The notes: generated by a model from the sequence alone, not told the origin. A stretch of 64,000 bases of DNA from CAWEHU01 sp963808965 (GCA_963808965.1 CAWEHU010000011.1:1-64000); one strand, 5' to 3'; positions 17,970-28,100 are shown, counted from the stretch's first letter. Numbers and translations: made by a program.

Positions 17970-18419
17970 ATGGACGTGCTGCTGGTCGAGGATGATGAAA
18001 TCACACGCGCGGTTCTCGCCGAGGCTCTGACCGACGCGGGGATGCGGGTCACCGATGTCTCCGGGCCAAGCGCGGCTCTCGATCTGGCGAATGCCGGCAA
18101 GCCTCCCGCGGTGCTTGTCACGGACGTGAATCTTGGCGTTGCGATGGACGGCTTCGCTTTGGCTGCGGCTGCCCGCCAGCGGTGGCCGGAGATTTGCGTC
18201 GTCGTTATGAGCGGTCGGCCGGACAACCTCGATGGGCACCAACTCTACCCATGGGGTCGGTTCTTGCCGAAACCCTTTCTCGGCTCCGATCTGCTCCGGG
18301 TCATTGGGGATTTGGTGAGGCCGAAGCCCTCAGACCCCGACGGGCTAAAAAACTCCGGATGCGACCTCGGCCCGCAGCAATACCCGGATGGGCGAGTGTG
18401 CTGCGGGACTTCTACTTAA
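17970..18419 (+). CDS. single-domain response regulator (receiver only)
   Basis: 149-residue receiver protein. It begins MDVLLVEDDE exactly like the receiver at 16172-16549, with phosphoacceptor Asp in LVTDVNLG, Ser in VVMSGRP and Lys in FLPKPF. A 30-residue extension with three cysteines follows the domain. The ATG at 17970 is preferred over an earlier in-frame start at 17934 because it matches the paralogue's first residue. Its last 8 bases overlap the 3' end of the convergent exported-protein gene. No output domain or local kinase is seen. Confidence 0.88.
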   Translation: MDVLLVEDDEITRAVLAEALTDAGMRVTDVSGPSAALDLANAGKPPAVLVTDVNLGVAMDGFALAAAARQRWPEICVVVMSGRPDNLDGHQLYPWGRFLPKPFLGSDLLRVIGDLVRPKPSDPDGLKNSGCDLGPQQYPDGRVCCGTST

Positions 18420-18816
18420 GCGGGACTTTGACCTCGACCCCCGGAACCTTGGCCGCGCGGCGGTCATCCATCCCCTGCGGCGACGATCCGTATATATAAC
18501 CGTCGCCCTGATACTTGTTGCCAAGATCGAACAAGGTCGGCTCCGCGTGGGTCCGGCTCTCCACAGGCGAGACCGGGGCGGTCTTTGCCAAGTCGGGTAC
18601 CGGCGCCGGCGTGAAACCCGGCGCGGTCGCCACCGGTGCTTCGGGCCGCGTGGCTCGGCTCGCCACTGGTTGCCGAGTGTGGTGGGGAGGACGGTGCTGC
18701 GCGTGCTTTGCCTTGGCCGCACTGGGAGGCGGAGCTTGACCTTGCTCGGCGGGGGCAGCCGCGGCCAGCAACAGCAATCCGATGCAGGCCAGACGATCGA
18801 GGCCAACCATTCTCAT
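18412..18816 (-). CDS. small exported Ala/Pro-rich protein
   Basis: About 134 residues. A signal peptide (RLACIGLLLLAAAAPAEQG) is followed by a basic, His/Pro/Ala-rich middle and a C-terminal section with TLFDLGNKYQGDGYIYGSS and VPGVEVKVPLK. Two ATGs (18816, 18810) both follow GGAGTAGGGAAGGG; the second has better spacing. It lies just after the hydroxyacyl-CoA dehydrogenase gene on the same strand. I do not recognise the family. A periplasmic role is inferred from the signal peptide only. Confidence 0.6.
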   Translation of the reverse strand: MRMVGLDRLACIGLLLLAAAAPAEQGQAPPPSAAKAKHAQHRPPHHTRQPVASRATRPEAPVATAPGFTPAPVPDLAKTAPVSPVESRTHAEPTLFDLGNKYQGDGYIYGSSPQGMDDRRAAKVPGVEVKVPLK

Positions 18817-18823
18817 CCCTTCC

Positions 18824-19753
18824 CTACTCCGGCTGCCCCGCCTTGTGGGCCAGAAGCGCCATGAGCCGCCTATCCCGCCATGCCTGACGCTGGGCGTGAC
18901 TGTCGCGCGGCAAGTCGTCCCGCCGCGCGGCTTCAAGTTTGCCGACCAGTTCCGGATCCCAGGCGCGCGGCTTCATCTCCTCTTGCAGCTTGGCATACAA
19001 GCCGCCGTAGCGGCTGCAATAATCGGCGAGACCGCCCGGAGCGTTCAGGTCGATCGTTTCGAACGGTCCCATGAAGCTCCAACGCAGGCCCAACCCGTGC
19101 TTCACGGTCGCGTCGAGATCGGCCGGAGACACCACCCCATCGGCCACTAGGCGGAACGCTTCGGCCAGCAATGCGCCCTGGAGGCGGTTCAGCACGAAGC
19201 CTTCGACCTCCTTGTGGACGATGGCAGGCACCTGGCCGGCCCGCGCCATGAGGTCGCGGGCACGCGCGATCGCAGCCTCGTCGGTCCAGGGCGCGGGGCA
19301 TAACTCCACGACCGGGATCAAATAGGGCGGGTTCACCGGATGGGCGACGAGACAGCGGGCGCGCCCGGACAGGCTTTCAGTGAAGGCGCTCGCGGGAATG
19401 CCTGAGGTCGAGCTGGCGAGGACCGCCGCGGGCGCCGCCGCGCGATCCAACTCGGCGAATAACGCCCGCTTCTCGGGCACTCGCTCGGGACCGTTCTCCT
19501 GCACGTATTCCGCATCGCGCACGGCCTCTTGCAGCGTTGCGACATGGCGGATGCGGGGCAGCACGACTTCGGGCGTCTCGCGCAGCAGGCCGGCCTCGCG
19601 CAGCTCGGGCAGCCGGTCGGATATGAACCGCAACCCGGCCTCCACCGCTTCCGGCGCGGGGTCCCAAAGCGCGACGTCGTAGCCCGCGCGAGCGAAAACG
19701 ATCGACCACGCGCGGCCGATCAGCCCCGCACCGATCACGGCGACTTTGGTCAT
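18824..19753 (-). CDS. 3-hydroxyacyl-CoA dehydrogenase family NAD-binding protein (L-gulonate dehydrogenase/lambda-crystallin type)
   Basis: 309-residue dehydrogenase. The NAD-binding motif is VAVIGAGLIGRAWSIVFARAG, followed by the family's SSTSGIP and HPVNPPYLIPVVEL with the catalytic His, and GFVLNRLQGALLAEA. The length and the single C-terminal domain match the lambda-crystallin/L-gulonate 3-dehydrogenase and L-carnitine dehydrogenase groups. It diverges from a 2-hydroxyacid dehydrogenase. The substrate remains open. Confidence 0.9.
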   Translation of the reverse strand: MTKVAVIGAGLIGRAWSIVFARAGYDVALWDPAPEAVEAGLRFISDRLPELREAGLLRETPEVVLPRIRHVATLQEAVRDAEYVQENGPERVPEKRALFAELDRAAAPAAVLASSTSGIPASAFTESLSGRARCLVAHPVNPPYLIPVVELCPAPWTDEAAIARARDLMARAGQVPAIVHKEVEGFVLNRLQGALLAEAFRLVADGVVSPADLDATVKHGLGLRWSFMGPFETIDLNAPGGLADYCSRYGGLYAKLQEEMKPRAWDPELVGKLEAARRDDLPRDSHAQRQAWRDRRLMALLAHKAGQPE

Positions 19754-19848
19754 CCTGGCCTCCTCGAAGAGATGGACGGCATGGAACGGCAGGCGCTTGC
19801 GCCACGCAAGGCGCGGCCCCAGGCTACCGGCCGGGGAAGGAGAAGCGC

Positions 19849-20833
19849 ATGACCCGGATCGCGGTTCTGGATGATTGGCAGGATGCGGCGCGGGCGAGCG
19901 CGGACTGGTCGGCGCTGCAGGCCCGCGCCGAAATCGTGTTCTTCCACCGCGCTCTCGGCAGCGTCGATGAAGTCGCGACCGCGCTCGCCGATTTCGACAT
20001 CGTGCTCAGCATGCGCGAACGCACCCCCTTCCCCGCCGCGCTCGCGCAGCGTCTTCCGAAGTTGCGAATGCTGGGCATGACCGGCTCGCGCGCCGCCTCA
20101 ATCGATATCGGCGCATTGACGACGCAAGGAGTCGTCGTTTGCACGACCGGGAGGCGAGAAGTCCGGCATCGCGACGGCGGAGCTGGCGCTCGGTCTGATG
20201 CTCGCCGCCGTGCGGCGAATCGCCGCCGGCGATGCGTCGATCCGCGCCGGCCGATTCCAGGAAGGCGTCGGCATGGGTCCTCTGCTCGAAGGCAAGACCC
20301 TCGGCCTCATCGGGGTCGGGCGGATCGGCTCGCGGATGGCCCGCTACGGCGAGGCGCTCGGGATGCAGGTGCTCGGCTGGAGTCAGAACCTGACGGCCGA
20401 GAAGGCGGACGCGGCCGGCGCGCGGCTGACGACGAAACAGGAGCTGCTGGGCCGAGCGGACGTGGTCTCGCTCCATCTCGTGCTGTCGGACCGCACGCGC
20501 GGGATTATCGGGGCCGCGGAACTGGCGCGGATGAAGCAAGGCGCCGTGCTGGTGAACACCGCCCGCGGTCCGCTCGTCGATGAAGCGGCGTTGCTGGACG
20601 CGCTCGGCGAGGGCCGGATTTTCGCGGGCCTCGACGTTTACGACCGCGAGCCGCTGCCGGCCGAGCATCCGCTGCGGACCGCGCCGAACTGCGTTTTGTC
20701 GCCGCATCTCGGCTACTGCGCCAAGGAGGTGTTCGCGCAATTCTACGGCGAGACTGTCGAGAATGCGCTTGCCTTCCTCGATGGAAGGCCCGTCCGCGTC
20801 GCAAACCCCGAGGTGTTGAACCGGACGCCTTGA
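19849..20833 (+). CDS. D-2-hydroxyacid dehydrogenase family protein, one frameshift
   Basis: NAD-dependent 2-hydroxyacid dehydrogenase of about 327 residues. The N-terminal part (MTRIAVLDDWQD to GVVVCTTG) and the rest (KSGIATAELALGLML, then GLIGVGRIGSRMA) are joined by removing one extra A at about 20152. The catalytic Arg is in NTARGPLVDE, the Glu in YDREPLP and the His in SPHLGY. All are present, so the enzyme is complete apart from the indel, which is probably a sequence error. It is followed closely by an alcohol dehydrogenase gene. Confidence 0.85.
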
Positions 20834-20888
20834 CCGTCCGGCCGCTGCGGTATCCCATCCGGTCGAACGCATACGGGGGAGGACACAC

Positions 20889-21956
20889 ATGCGCGCCTGG
20901 GCCGTGGTCGAAAGTGGAGCGCCGCTTCAGGAGATGGAACTGCCGACCCCGGAGCCGCAAGGCACCGAGGTCCAGCTCGAGGTGACCCATTGCGGCGTCT
21001 GCCATTCCGACCTGCACATCTGGGAGGGCTACTACGACCTTGGCGGCGGCAAGAAGTTGCTGCTCAAGGATCGAGGCGTCGTTCTGCCGCTGGCGATGGG
21101 GCACGAGGTCGTCGGCCGCGTCTCCAAGCTGGGACCCGACGCGACAGGCGTGAAGGTCGGTGACATCCGCATCGTCTACCCATGGGTCGGCTGCGGCGTC
21201 TGCGACAAGTGCCGGGCGGAGGAGGACCAGATGTGCCTCACCCCGCGCAGCATCGGCATTTTCCAGAACGGCGGCTACGCGACCCACGTCGTGGCCCCGC
21301 ATTCGCGCCATCTGGTCGACCCGGGCTCGCTCGACCCCGCGGTGGCGGCTACCTATGCGTGTTCCGGGATCACGGTCTTTTCAGCGATCCAGAAGGTGAT
21401 GCCGCTGGCGCCCACGGAGCCGATCGTGGTCATCGGCGCCGGTGGCCTGGGAATGAATGCGATCGTCGTGCTGAAAGCGATGAAGCACGAGAACATCGTG
21501 GTGGTCGACGTGAGCCCGGAGAAGCGCGAAGCGGCCCTGAAGGCGGGGGCCACCAAGGTCGTGGACGGGGCGGGGTCCGCCGAAGAGGTGACCAAGCGCA
21601 TACTGGACGCGACCGGCGGGCCGGTGCTGGCCGTGATCGATCTGGTCAATGGCACCGCGACCGCGCGGTTCGCGTTCGACGCGCTACGTAAGGGAGGCAA
21701 GCTGATACAGGTCGGTCTTTTCGGCGGTGAACTGACCGTGTCGCTCCCGGTGATGATGATGCGCGCCTTGACTCTTCAGGGTAGCTACGTCGGCACGCCC
21801 AAGGATCTGCGCGATCTCGTGAAGCTGGCGCAGGAGGGGCAGCTCCAGGCGCTGCCCGTCAGCACCGTGCCGCAATCGCAAGCCAACGACGCGCTGATGC
21901 GGCTCCGGGATGGCAAGGTGACAGGCCGCGTCGTGCTCAGGGCCGAGGCCGCATAA
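20889..21956 (+). CDS. zinc-dependent, NAD-linked alcohol dehydrogenase
   Basis: 355-residue medium-chain dehydrogenase. The catalytic zinc ligands are in HCGVCHSDLH and MGHEVVG. The structural-zinc cysteines are in GCGVCDKCRAEEDQMC. The Rossmann motif is VVIGAGGLGMNA. The ATG at 20889 follows GGGGGAGGACAC. The gene is probably co-transcribed with the hydroxyacid dehydrogenase. The substrate is an alcohol/aldehyde pair of unknown identity. Confidence 0.93.
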   Translation: MRAWAVVESGAPLQEMELPTPEPQGTEVQLEVTHCGVCHSDLHIWEGYYDLGGGKKLLLKDRGVVLPLAMGHEVVGRVSKLGPDATGVKVGDIRIVYPWVGCGVCDKCRAEEDQMCLTPRSIGIFQNGGYATHVVAPHSRHLVDPGSLDPAVAATYACSGITVFSAIQKVMPLAPTEPIVVIGAGGLGMNAIVVLKAMKHENIVVVDVSPEKREAALKAGATKVVDGAGSAEEVTKRILDATGGPVLAVIDLVNGTATARFAFDALRKGGKLIQVGLFGGELTVSLPVMMMRALTLQGSYVGTPKDLRDLVKLAQEGQLQALPVSTVPQSQANDALMRLRDGKVTGRVVLRAEAA

Positions 21957-21970
21957 GCCCGGCCACTGCG

Positions 21971-21986
21971 GCCGGCCCTCGCCGGC
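21971..21986 (+). terminator. small GC hairpin after the alcohol dehydrogenase gene
   Basis: GCCGGC-CCTC-GCCGGC, a perfect 6-bp stem 14 bases past the stop codon, followed by TAGTTG rather than a real T-run. A weak candidate terminator. Confidence 0.35.
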
Positions 21987-22094
21987 TAGTTGTCGGGACA
22001 CAACCCACTTGGCGCTTGCCGGTCGGCCTCGCCTATACTCTCGCCTACACTGGGGCAGGGATGCTTCGCCGCGGGCAAGGAAAGACGCCAGGCA

Positions 22095-23069
22095 ATGAAG
22101 AAGGGCGACTGGGAGATTCCGATCAACTTGCAGCCGGATCCGGACGACTACGCGTTCGATCTCGAGCGTGCCCTGAACGCGGTGGTCGGCGTCAAAGCGT
22201 ATGTCGCGGCCGACGCGTTCACGGCGTCCGCGCTCGGAACGGAGCGGGGCGGCAGCGGCGTGGTGATCCGGGACAGCGAAGTCGTCGCCACGATCGGCTA
22301 TCTCATCACTGAGGCGGAGACGATCTGGCTCACCTCCAACGATGGCCGCGCCGTCGCGGGCCATGCTCTCGCCTACGATCAGGAAACCGGCTTCGGACTG
22401 GTGCAGGCGCTAGGGCGGCTCGATCTTCCGACGCTCGAGCTTGCCGATTCCGACCGGCTGAAAGTCGGCGACGAGGCGGTGTTCGCGGCAGCCGGGGGAC
22501 GCCACCATGCGATCGAGACCAGGGTGGTGGGGCGGCAGGAGTTCGCCGGCTATTGGGAATACGTACTGGAGGACGCGATCTTCACCGCCCCGGCGCACCC
22601 CTTCTGGGGAGGCGGAGCGCTGATCGGCAGTGACGGGAAATTGCTCGGCATCGGGTCGCTCGTTCTTCAGCAGGGCGATGGAAAGGGGCACCGCCTCGAC
22701 ATGAACATGGTCGTGCCGATCGGGCATCTGGCCCCGATCATGCCGGACCTGTTGAACTACGGCCGGGTGAACCGCCCTGCTCGCCCCTGGCTCGGGATGT
22801 ATGCGACGGAGAGCGACGACGTGCTGGTGGTGGGCGGCCTCGCCGACGGCGGCCCCGCCGAGCAGGCGGGCGTGCGGACGGGCGATCAAATCGTCGGCGT
22901 GGGCGACGAAGAGATCACCGATCTCGCCACATTCTGGCGGCGCGTCTGGGCGGCCGGAAGTGCGGGAGCCGAGGTCCGGCTACGCCTCAGGCGGGACGGC
23001 GCCACACTCGGCCTGACGATCAGATCGGCCGATCGCGCCGCATTCCTGAAATCGCCCAAGCTGCACTGA
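22095..23069 (+). CDS. trypsin-like/PDZ protein with inactive protease site
   Basis: 324-residue HtrA/DegP-like protein: an S1C-type beta-barrel at about residues 15-215, then a PDZ domain (PWLGMYATESDDVLVVGGL, GPAEQAGVRTGDQIVGVGDEEI). The catalytic triad looks lost. The usual His position reads ATIGYLI and the nucleophile loop reads HPFWGGGALIG instead of GNSGG. No signal peptide is visible, so it may act in the cytoplasm as a chaperone or scaffold. ATG at 22095 is chosen over an upstream in-frame start with unlikely composition. Confidence 0.85.
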   Translation: MKKGDWEIPINLQPDPDDYAFDLERALNAVVGVKAYVAADAFTASALGTERGGSGVVIRDSEVVATIGYLITEAETIWLTSNDGRAVAGHALAYDQETGFGLVQALGRLDLPTLELADSDRLKVGDEAVFAAAGGRHHAIETRVVGRQEFAGYWEYVLEDAIFTAPAHPFWGGGALIGSDGKLLGIGSLVLQQGDGKGHRLDMNMVVPIGHLAPIMPDLLNYGRVNRPARPWLGMYATESDDVLVVGGLADGGPAEQAGVRTGDQIVGVGDEEITDLATFWRRVWAAGSAGAEVRLRLRRDGATLGLTIRSADRAAFLKSPKLH

Positions 23070-23099
23070 TCGCCGGCAGGTTTTAGTGAGGATTTCGCC

Positions 23100-23780
23100 G
23101 TGTCCGGGTTGAGAGCCGCCATCGTCCCCGTCACCCCGTTCGAGCAGAATTGCTCGTTGATCTGGGACGAGGACACGAAGCGCGGGTCGGTGATCGACCC
23201 GGGGGGAGACGTTCCCCGCATTCTCGACGCGATCGAGAAGGCGGGAATAGAACCCGAGCAGATCCTGCTCACGCATGGTCATATCGACCACGCCGGCGGC
23301 GCTGCCGAGCTGCGCGAGGCGCTGCTCCGCCGCAGTTCCGGGCAGGGCGCCGGGGGGCCGGCCCTTCCGATCGTCGGACCGGACGAGCGCGACCGGTTTC
23401 TGCTCGAGGGACTGGAACAGCAGGCGCTAAGCTTCGGGCTACGCGGCGTCCGCAACGTGCGGCCGGATCGCTGGCTCCGGGAAGGCGACAAGGTGGCCAT
23501 CGCGGGCCAGGATTTCGCGGTCCTACACTGCCCGGGGCACACCCCCGGCCACGTCGTGTTCGTGGACCCGGCGGCCCGGTTCGCGATCGTCGGTGACGTG
23601 CTGTTCCAAGGCTCGATCGGGCGCACCGATTTCCCGTATGGGGATCATGCGGCGCTGATCGCCTCGATCCGCACGAAGCTCCTCCCGCTCGGCGACGACA
23701 TCCGGTTTCTGTGCGGCCACGGCCCCGGCTCGAGCTTCGGGGCCGAGCGGCAGCGAAATCCCTTCCTCACCGGCCTCTGA
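23100..23780 (+). CDS. MBL-fold metallo-hydrolase (glyoxalase II-like)
   Basis: 226-residue metallo-beta-lactamase-fold enzyme. Metal ligands are in LTHGHIDHAGG, HCPGHTPGH and VGDVLF, with a final CGHGPG. It resembles the single-domain glyoxalase II / YcbL group, which hydrolyses thioesters. GTG start at 23100 with GTGAGGA upstream. It lies 30 bases after the pseudoprotease gene and is convergent with maiA. Confidence 0.9.
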   Translation: MSGLRAAIVPVTPFEQNCSLIWDEDTKRGSVIDPGGDVPRILDAIEKAGIEPEQILLTHGHIDHAGGAAELREALLRRSSGQGAGGPALPIVGPDERDRFLLEGLEQQALSFGLRGVRNVRPDRWLREGDKVAIAGQDFAVLHCPGHTPGHVVFVDPAARFAIVGDVLFQGSIGRTDFPYGDHAALIASIRTKLLPLGDDIRFLCGHGPGSSFGAERQRNPFLTGL

Positions 23781-23789
23781 GCGGACCGT

Positions 23790-24440
23790 CTATTCGGCGT
23801 CCGGCTGGTTTTTGGGCAAGGCGCGCTCGAACGCCGGCAGCTTCATCGCCTCATCGAAGATCCGGCGTATGGTCGGAAAGGGCGTGAGGTCGAGCTTGAA
23901 ATTCTGCGAGTTCACGACTTGCGGGATCAGGCAGATATCGGCGAGACCGGGTGCGTCGCCATGACAGAAAGCACCGGTTGCGTCACTGTCACGCAGCATC
24001 GGCTCGAGCGCCTGGAAACCTTCCGAGATCCAGTGATTGTACCAGGTTTGCACGGCGGCCTCGTCCTGCTTGCATTCGGTTCGGAGGTAGCGAAGCACCC
24101 GTAGATTATCGAGCGGATGGATCTCGCAGGCGATAAGCTGAGCGATCGCCCGCACGCGCGCACGCCCGGCGGGATCCTCGGGCAGCAGGCGCGGATACGG
24201 CACGGTCTCCTCCAGGTACTCGATGATTGCGAGTGACTGAATGAGCACGCGGCCGTCGATCTCCAGCGCGGGAACCAGCCCTTGCGGGTTCAGCCCGAGA
24301 AAGTCCGCCGCGCGCTGTTCGTTCTTGCGCAAATGGTGCGCTATGGACTGGTACGGGATGCCCTTGAGGTTGAGGGCGATCCGGGCGCGGAAGGAGGCGG
24401 AGGACCGGTAGTAACCGTGCAACCGGGCGGCGTTGCTCAT
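23790..24440 (-). CDS. maiA: maleylacetoacetate isomerase (zeta-class GST)
   Basis: 216-residue glutathione S-transferase of the zeta class. The diagnostic SSASFRARIALNLKG sits at the N-terminus with catalytic Ser, followed by NPQGLVPALEIDG and SLAIIEYLEE. A typical C-terminal helical domain (CHGDAPGLADICLIPQV) completes it. MaiA isomerises maleylacetoacetate to fumarylacetoacetate in tyrosine/homogentisate breakdown. The rest of that pathway is not in this window, so use on maleylpyruvate is an alternative. Confidence 0.9.
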   Translation of the reverse strand: MSNAARLHGYYRSSASFRARIALNLKGIPYQSIAHHLRKNEQRAADFLGLNPQGLVPALEIDGRVLIQSLAIIEYLEETVPYPRLLPEDPAGRARVRAIAQLIACEIHPLDNLRVLRYLRTECKQDEAAVQTWYNHWISEGFQALEPMLRDSDATGAFCHGDAPGLADICLIPQVVNSQNFKLDLTPFPTIRRIFDEAMKLPAFERALPKNQPDAE

Positions 24441-24580
24441 GAATCACCTGCCGTGTCGAGGACAGGAACGAGCATAGCAGTCCGGCTGAAGATGCGAAGG
24501 GCAACGCCGCGCGGGCGCGTAGACGGCTAACGTTGAATTCGCTGTGGGGGCTGACTGTGAGCAGCTCTGCCACCCCCGTT

Positions 24581-24672
24581 CGTTCCCGCGGAAAAAGCGG
24601 GAACCCAGTCCCGCGAAACGGTACAGCTCTCCGTGGCGAGACCTGGATCCCCGCCTCCGCGGGGATGAGCGG
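24581..24672. repeat. REP-like palindromic repeat element, copy 1
   Basis: Two hairpins about 45 bases apart: GTTCCCGC / GCGGGAAC (24582-24604) and ATCCCCGC-CTCC-GCGGGGAT (24647-24666). This matches the widespread proteobacterial '...CCCGCG..GCGGGAATCCAG...CTGGATCCCCGC..GCGGGGATGA...' interspersed palindrome. It lies between maiA and the receiver gene. A related element is at 46475-46534. Confidence 0.75.
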
Positions 24673-24711
24673 AATTTTGCGGTCACGTATTCCAGTCCAG
24701 CCTAAAACGAG

Positions 24712-25122
24712 TCATGCACCTATTTGGCGGTTCGTCCAATGCTGCACGCGCTCGAGCAGCTGCGCCGGCTTGATGGGCTTGAGAATGAAATCGTTTCCGC
24801 CCGCAGCCAGCCCCTCGGTCACGTCTTCGAAGGTTTTGCGGCCGGTCAGGAACGCGATCGGGACGCGCAGGAGATCCCGGTTGGCGCGCAGCCGCCGGCA
24901 CGTGTCGAAACCGTTCATAACCGGCATCTCCACGTCGAGCAGGATCAGCCGCGGCACCACGCGAAGGCTGAGAGCGAGGCATTCCGACCCGCTCGCCGTG
25001 CCCATGAAGTTGTATCCCGCTCCCTTGAGCGCCGCTCCCAGCAGCGCCAGTATTTCCGGTGCATCGTCGGCGGCAATGACGAGCTTGCGGTGTCCCCGAT
25101 CGTTGATGACGTGCTCATTCAT
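24712..25122 (-). CDS. response regulator receiver protein
   Basis: 136-residue receiver-only protein. The acidic pair is in VIAADDAPEI, the phosphoacceptor Asp in LILLDVEMPVMNG, the Thr in AFLTGRK and the Lys in FILKPIKP. It is encoded 27 bases downstream of the hybrid kinase on the same strand and is therefore probably its terminal phosphorelay partner. There is no DNA-binding domain, so the output is likely a protein-protein interaction. Confidence 0.9.
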   Translation of the reverse strand: MNEHVINDRGHRKLVIAADDAPEILALLGAALKGAGYNFMGTASGSECLALSLRVVPRLILLDVEMPVMNGFDTCRRLRANRDLLRVPIAFLTGRKTFEDVTEGLAAGGNDFILKPIKPAQLLERVQHWTNRQIGA

Positions 25123-25149
25123 CGGAGCGCCCTTCTCTGGTGCCGCGCA

Positions 25150-28100
25150 TCAGGCCGCCGCAGGCATTTGCACGTCGAAGCGGTTCGCAAGCTCGCGATC
25201 CGTCTCCTCCGCCCTTTGCCGCAAAGCTTCGGCGAGGGAGGCGAGGAGCGCGGGCTCCGCGCCGCGCTTGCAGGCCGTCTCGAGCTCGCGGGCGATGGCG
25301 CTGAGCCGCATGGCCCCGATCGTTCCGGCGGTTCCCGTGATCGCGTGTGCCTCCGCCCCGAGCCCCGCCACATTCATGGCGGCCGCGGCGGCGTTCATCC
25401 TGGCGAGGCGCTCGGCCGTGCTTGCGCGGAACAAGCCGATATATTCGTGCATCTGTTGCGGGGGAAACAAGTCGCGCAGGCCGTCCAGAACTTCGCTGTC
25501 GAGCAGCGGCTCTTGGTTTGCCGACTCTAAAACCGGCGGGACGGAGCAAGGCGACCGGTCAGCATCGTCGGCAGGGTTCCGCCCGATGGACGCCATCTTG
25601 CGCAAGAGCAGCGCCGGCTTGATCGGCTTGGAGACGTAATCGTCCATCCCTGCGGCGATATATTCTTCGCGTGCGCCCTGCATGGCGTGCGCCGTCAGCG
25701 CGATGATCGGAACGGAGCAGGCCGGCGCCGGCAGGGAGCGGATATGTTTCGTCGCCTCCAGCCCATCCATGCCCGGCATCTGCACGTCCATGAGCACCAC
25801 GTCGAAAACGGCGTTGCGAACGGCGTCCACGGCCTCGTGGCCGTTGCGGGCGAACGTCACCGCGTGTCCCGCCTTGCCGAGCAGCGCCGCGGCGAATTGC
25901 TGGTTTATCCGATTGTCCTCGGCAAGCAGCACGCGAAGCGGTCTTGGCGAAGCTTGCGTGTCGGCCGGAACCGGCGTTTCCTGCTCCGCCACGCCCGATT
26001 GCAGCCCGCTTGCGTAAAGCCGGCGGAGACCTTCCAGCAGATCGCGCTGCCGGACCGGCTTGGCCAACACCGCATCGAACAGCTTCTCTCCGGCTCTCGG
26101 AGTGCCATGCGGGCCGGCGGAGGAAACCAGCACCAGCTTGCTTTCGGCGAAGGTCGGAATCGCACGGATGCGCCCCGCCAGTTCGGAGCCGGAGAGGCCC
26201 GGCATCATCTGGTCGATCATGATGAGGTCGTACGGGGCGGAGCGATGCCAGGCGCGCTCGATCTCGGCCAGGCCAGCGAAGCCGTCGGCCGCCGCGGCGA
26301 CGACCATGCCGAGGCATTCGAGATGATGCGTAAGGATTTCGATATTCATCGGCACGTCGTCGACGATCAGCGCGCGGATGCCGGCGAGCTGTCGCGCGAG
26401 ATCCCGCGTATCCATGACGGCGACCAGCGACGCACGGACGAGCGGCAGCTCGAACCAGAAGGTGCGAGCCGGCGCCGGACTTGCTGGCGACACCGATCTC
26501 GCCGCCCATCAGGTCGGCGAGCTCGCGGCAGATCGCGAGGCCTAGCCCGGTTCCGCCGAATTGCCGCGTTACCGAACTGTCCGCCTGCGTGAACTTCGTG
26601 AACAGGCGGGCTTGCACATCCTTGGGAATGCCGATCCCGGTATCCGTCACTTCAAAGCGGATACGGCAGACCTGTTCCGTTTCGGAGACGAGCGCGATGC
26701 GAACGCCGACTGTCCCCTTCTCGGTGAATTTGATCGCGTTGCTGACAAGGTTGAGCAGGATCTGGCGGATTCGCGTCGGATCGCCCCGGAGGCCGCGCGG
26801 GGTAGCCGGATCGATCAACGTCCCGAGCTCCAGTCCCTTCTCCGCCGCCTTCGGCGCGAGCAGCGTCGCCGCACTCTCCACGACCTCGACCAGATCGAAG
26901 TCGATCGCTTCGAGCTCGACCTTGCCGGCTTCGAGCTTCGAGACATCGAGGATGTCGTTGATGACGGACAGCAGCGCTTCCGCACTGTCGCGCACCATCT
27001 CGGCATATTTGCGCTGTTCCGAGGTCAGGCCGGTGTCCAGCAGCAATCCGTTCATGCCGAGAATCCCGTTCATCGGCGTGCGGATCTCGTGGCTCATATT
27101 GGCCAGGAACTCGGATTTGGCCCGGTTCGCGGCCTCCGCTTGTTCCTTTGCGTGCGCAAGCTGTTCCGAGGCGGCCCGATGTTCCGTCACGTCGGTATAG
27201 GTCCGGACCGCGCCGCCGCCCGTCAGCGGGATGCTGCGGATTTCCAACACTCGCCCGTTCGGCCGCCGCCGCTCGTAGACGTCCGGGACATCGAGCACGC
27301 CGCCGCTGCGGACGAATTCCTGAAACTGCGAGTCCATCCCCGCGAATTCGCTCGTGCGGTGCTGAAACGCGAGGATGTCGTCGAAGCTGGGCTTCGTCGC
27401 CATGAATTCGGGCGGCAGGTCGAGCAACTCGGCCGCCCGCCGATTGCAGACCGGCACCGACCGGTCCGCCGCGATCATCAGCAGGCCCTGATCCATGTGG
27501 TCGAGCGTGACCTGCAGGACGCTGGACTGTTCCGAGAGCTGAGCCCCGCGGACGCGCAACTCGGACTCGCTCACGTGCAGCCGCTCAGCCGTTTCCACCA
27601 AGACCGTCGCCTGCTCCTCCAGCCGCTCGCGGCTGAGTTCCAGCTCGGCGTTCCGCGCGGAAAGCGAGGCCTGGGAGGATTGAAGATGGCGGAACTGCCG
27701 GTTCAAGACACCGAACAGGACGAGCATTCCCGTCGCCGCCGCGAGCGCGCCGAGGCCGATCACCACGGCCTCGCGTCGCCAAACGGCAAGTATGGTCCGC
27801 TCTTCCCGCGAGACCGCGATCAGCAGAGGGTATTCGCCGAGAGCCCGGCCCGAAATCAAGCGAGGCTGCTCTCCGAACGCGTTCCTTGTGATTCTGGGTA
27901 TGCCCCGCTCCGCGGTGGGCTCGACCCTGCTGCCCAGCGGCACGACTGGATTCGCAGCGTTCGCCGGATGGCGCGCCAGCAGCACGCCGTCGCCCCGCAG
28001 CAATACGACCTCGGTTCCTTTTCCGGCGACCGCCTTATGGAAGCCCGTGAGGTGGTCGAGCGCGATCGCCGCCTGGATGAACCCGAGAAACGCGCCGGAC

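Noticed and set aside
20152..20153. Programmed frameshift in the 2-hydroxyacid dehydrogenase gene
   Set aside because: The context (GGGAGGC) is not a slippery heptamer, and similar random insertions occur across the window, so an error is simpler.
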